64,000 nt of DNA from Undaria pinnatifida. Its lineage: Eukaryota; Sar; Phaeophyceae; Laminariales; Alariaceae. The first letter of the stretch is position 1, and the number at the start of each line of letters is the position of its first letter. The stretch lies in NCBI GenBank assembly GCA_012845835.1, contig JABAKD010000001.1, positions 18,573,090 through 18,637,089 on the forward strand, given 5' to 3'. Below the pieces are notes generated by a model, which did not search any database, was not told the origin of the DNA, and was given only the letters and a program-made list of their open reading frames with translations. The translations under genes were made by a program, and so were the position numbers. This document shows positions 62,309-64,000 of this stretch, one piece after another.

Positions 62309-62599
62309 GTGACGGACGGAACGAAAAAATCCCCCTCCAGAAGTATAGGAATCCCCTCTAACCTGCACGTTCTCGACGGTTTCAGTGTTTCCGCTCCCCG
62401 AACAGGCCAACGGTAAGTCACGTGCTAACAGTACAGGTGCGCCGTGTTTTTAGTGGCTCGTAACCTCAATTGAAGAGGTCTGTTCCTCTCACCTCAAAAC
62501 TTACTTATTAATAGACTAGACTGGGAGTGAAATCATTGTGGTGACCAAACCCATGGCCTAGGTATACAAAAAAGTAAAATCATATCGCAAAATGAAAAT

Positions 62600-63070
62600 T
62601 TCATTCCGAGGATTTTGGAGGTAAGGAGCTCCCATCATTCAGAAAACGTGTCAGCCAAAAAATGGTATACCGTGCCGACAACAAGTATGAGCTCGGTAAA
62701 AAAAACAATAAACACAAGCACGACATGGAATTGAGGCCATGCGAGTAATGCGATCGTAAAACCCAAGACTTGTTGATAATCTCATCCCCATGCAAGTAGA
62801 TCAGAAGCATTGCAGCATCCATTGGCTGATCCGGGAATATTCTTTTATATTTATTGTCGGGCTAGCACCCTCCAGGGATTGCATTTTTCGTTTTGGCGAA
62901 ATAAATTCTGGGTAACGGAGTTCCTCAACTGAGGCATCCCACAGCAGGGATTGCATTTTTTGGGTTGACCAATGTTTGAGATAATGTGACCGATGTGACC
63001 AATGTGAGCGGTTGAGTTCCTCAAGCGAGGCGCTATCGGTTGGTACGATAATGCTGCGAGCATATTCGTT
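62600..63070. repeat. family C fragments
   Basis: 62610-62680 (AGGAGCTCCCATCATTCAGA, AAACGTGTCAGCC, TGGTATACC) and 62860-63060, with two copies of GGGATTGCATTTTT and GAGTTCCTCAA-GAGGC. A (CGAA)8 run is at 63117-63150. Confidence 0.6.
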
Positions 63071-63589
63071 TTTGTGGACTACGAGCGCATAGAAATGTTG
63101 GGGCTGTGGTCGAATTGCGCGAACGAACGAACGAACGAACGAACGAACGTCTTCGAAGTAGTCATGTTTCGGGTGATGATGGTGAAGGTGATGGATGACG
63201 TTGATATTGACCTCCACCTGCTAGGTGCCCAGAAATTTCTTAGAATCTGCTGCACCCCTAAGCTAGCGTGGGGTGGCTCCTGAAGAGTGAGGAAAACTAC
63301 GCGATACCGTGTCGTTGAAGGGTCTTTTGTGCCTGCCATGTTTGACTCGATACTTTTCCCTGTGTTTCAGGCGATGGGATCGGCATCGGGATAATAAGCG
63401 TACCGGTACCTTTTTTGGGAGATGCAGACCGAGCTCATGGAACTAACCCTGACCTCGGGAAAAAAAAGTAAGACACACCCCACCCCCTACCGTAACATGC
63501 GTCGTGACTTAAACGAAACGATAAATGCCTCCGAATCCGCAACAAAACCCAATCCTTACCCTGAGCGTTTTCTTTATTTGGCAAATTCG

Positions 63590-63748
63590 AAATCCTCCCA
63601 AAGCATGACACCTACCAGGTATCTTATTCTGCGTGTGTTCCGCGGTTTCGGTTTGATTCGCTCCTGAGCGAGGTAGAGGTAGGCCGGCAGGTCGAACGAC
63701 ACGTCCTGTGGTGGGGCCCTGACCATTTTTTCCCTGCAAGGGTTATTG
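63590..63748 (-). other. candidate minus-strand exon
   Basis: From TTGCAG on the minus strand a frame encodes MVRAPPQDVSFDLPAYLYLA, then QERIKPKPRNTRR; a GTAGGT donor follows RIRYL, or the frame runs on to a TAA. The composition looks protein-like compared with its surroundings, but I recognise no family and see no partner exon in the window. Confidence 0.25.
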
Positions 63749-63869
63749 ACTTGAGGAGCTCCATACCTAACCCAACTAAACGAATACTAAGTATTTTTTT
63801 ACTAAAACGCTGAAAACGCAATCGATAAACAAACAAACCCATGGCCTAGTACGATAGAGGTATACCTTT

Positions 63870-64000
63870 TTTTGGCGAACATTTTTTATGAATGGCGGGG
63901 CTCCTTGACCCAAAATCGTCGGGAAAAAAATAAAATAATAGGCCATTTATTTTGTCTGATTCTCGTTGTGTACCTAGGCCGTGGGATTTTTCATCCGGTA
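63870..64000. repeat. family C repeat cut by window end
   Basis: GGCGGGGCTCCTTGACCCAA, AATCGTCGGG and CCTAGGCCGTGGGATTTTTC match the 45080 and 60720 copies. Confidence 0.65.

Noticed and set aside
1-64000. CRISPR arrays, rRNA genes, bacterial operons
   Set aside because: None of the arrays has constant repeats with unique spacers; the genes are intron-split and nuclear in type.

Overview
This is a window of nuclear DNA from a eukaryote. Its two recognisable genes are each cut into 13 coding exons with GT-AG introns, mostly 0.3-4 kb long. The introns and spacers are packed with micro- and minisatellites, short terminal-inverted-repeat elements and G-tracts. An EF-hand + PH + CAMK-type kinase, long repeat-rich introns, Ser/Gly/Gln-rich low-complexity protein regions and scattered CCCTAA-type tracts fit a stramenopile, possibly a brown alga. 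That assignment is inference, not something shown by a marker gene.

Left part (1-19006, + strand): a large signalling kinase. Its 5' end lies outside the window. The 13 exons visible join in phase to 1529 codons plus stop: half of an EF-hand, a degenerate EF-hand-like segment, about 750 residues of Ser/Gly/Pro-rich linker, a PH domain, a full Ser/Thr kinase domain and a poly-Gln/Ser tail. Region 19007-29326 holds no gene I can support. It contains a long homopurine tract, minisatellites and mobile-element fragments.

Middle part (29327-51286, - strand): a complete gene for the B subunit of DNA polymerase epsilon (POLE2/DPB2). Its 13 exons join in phase to 518 codons, close to the usual family length, over 22 kb. 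Right part (51287-64000): a three-unit 258-bp tandem repeat, two miniature LTR elements (TRIMs) that carry a tRNA-like Pol III promoter module, a (CCCCAA)-type array, and scattered Lys/Ala-rich + strand exons of an unrecognised gene.

The most striking pattern is shared by both genes. Many exons (at least 7 of 13 in the kinase and 5 of 13 in POLE2) have one or more decayed copies of themselves in the neighbouring introns. Each copy spans a splice junction: copies upstream of an exon carry its acceptor and 5' part, and copies downstream carry its 3' part and donor. The kinase P-loop exon has four extra downstream copies. The POLE2 exon for the FVFVPGPQDPG segment has five, plus a junction-only copy. 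This looks like ongoing intron growth by local tandem duplication of splice junctions, and it could also supply cryptic or alternative exons.
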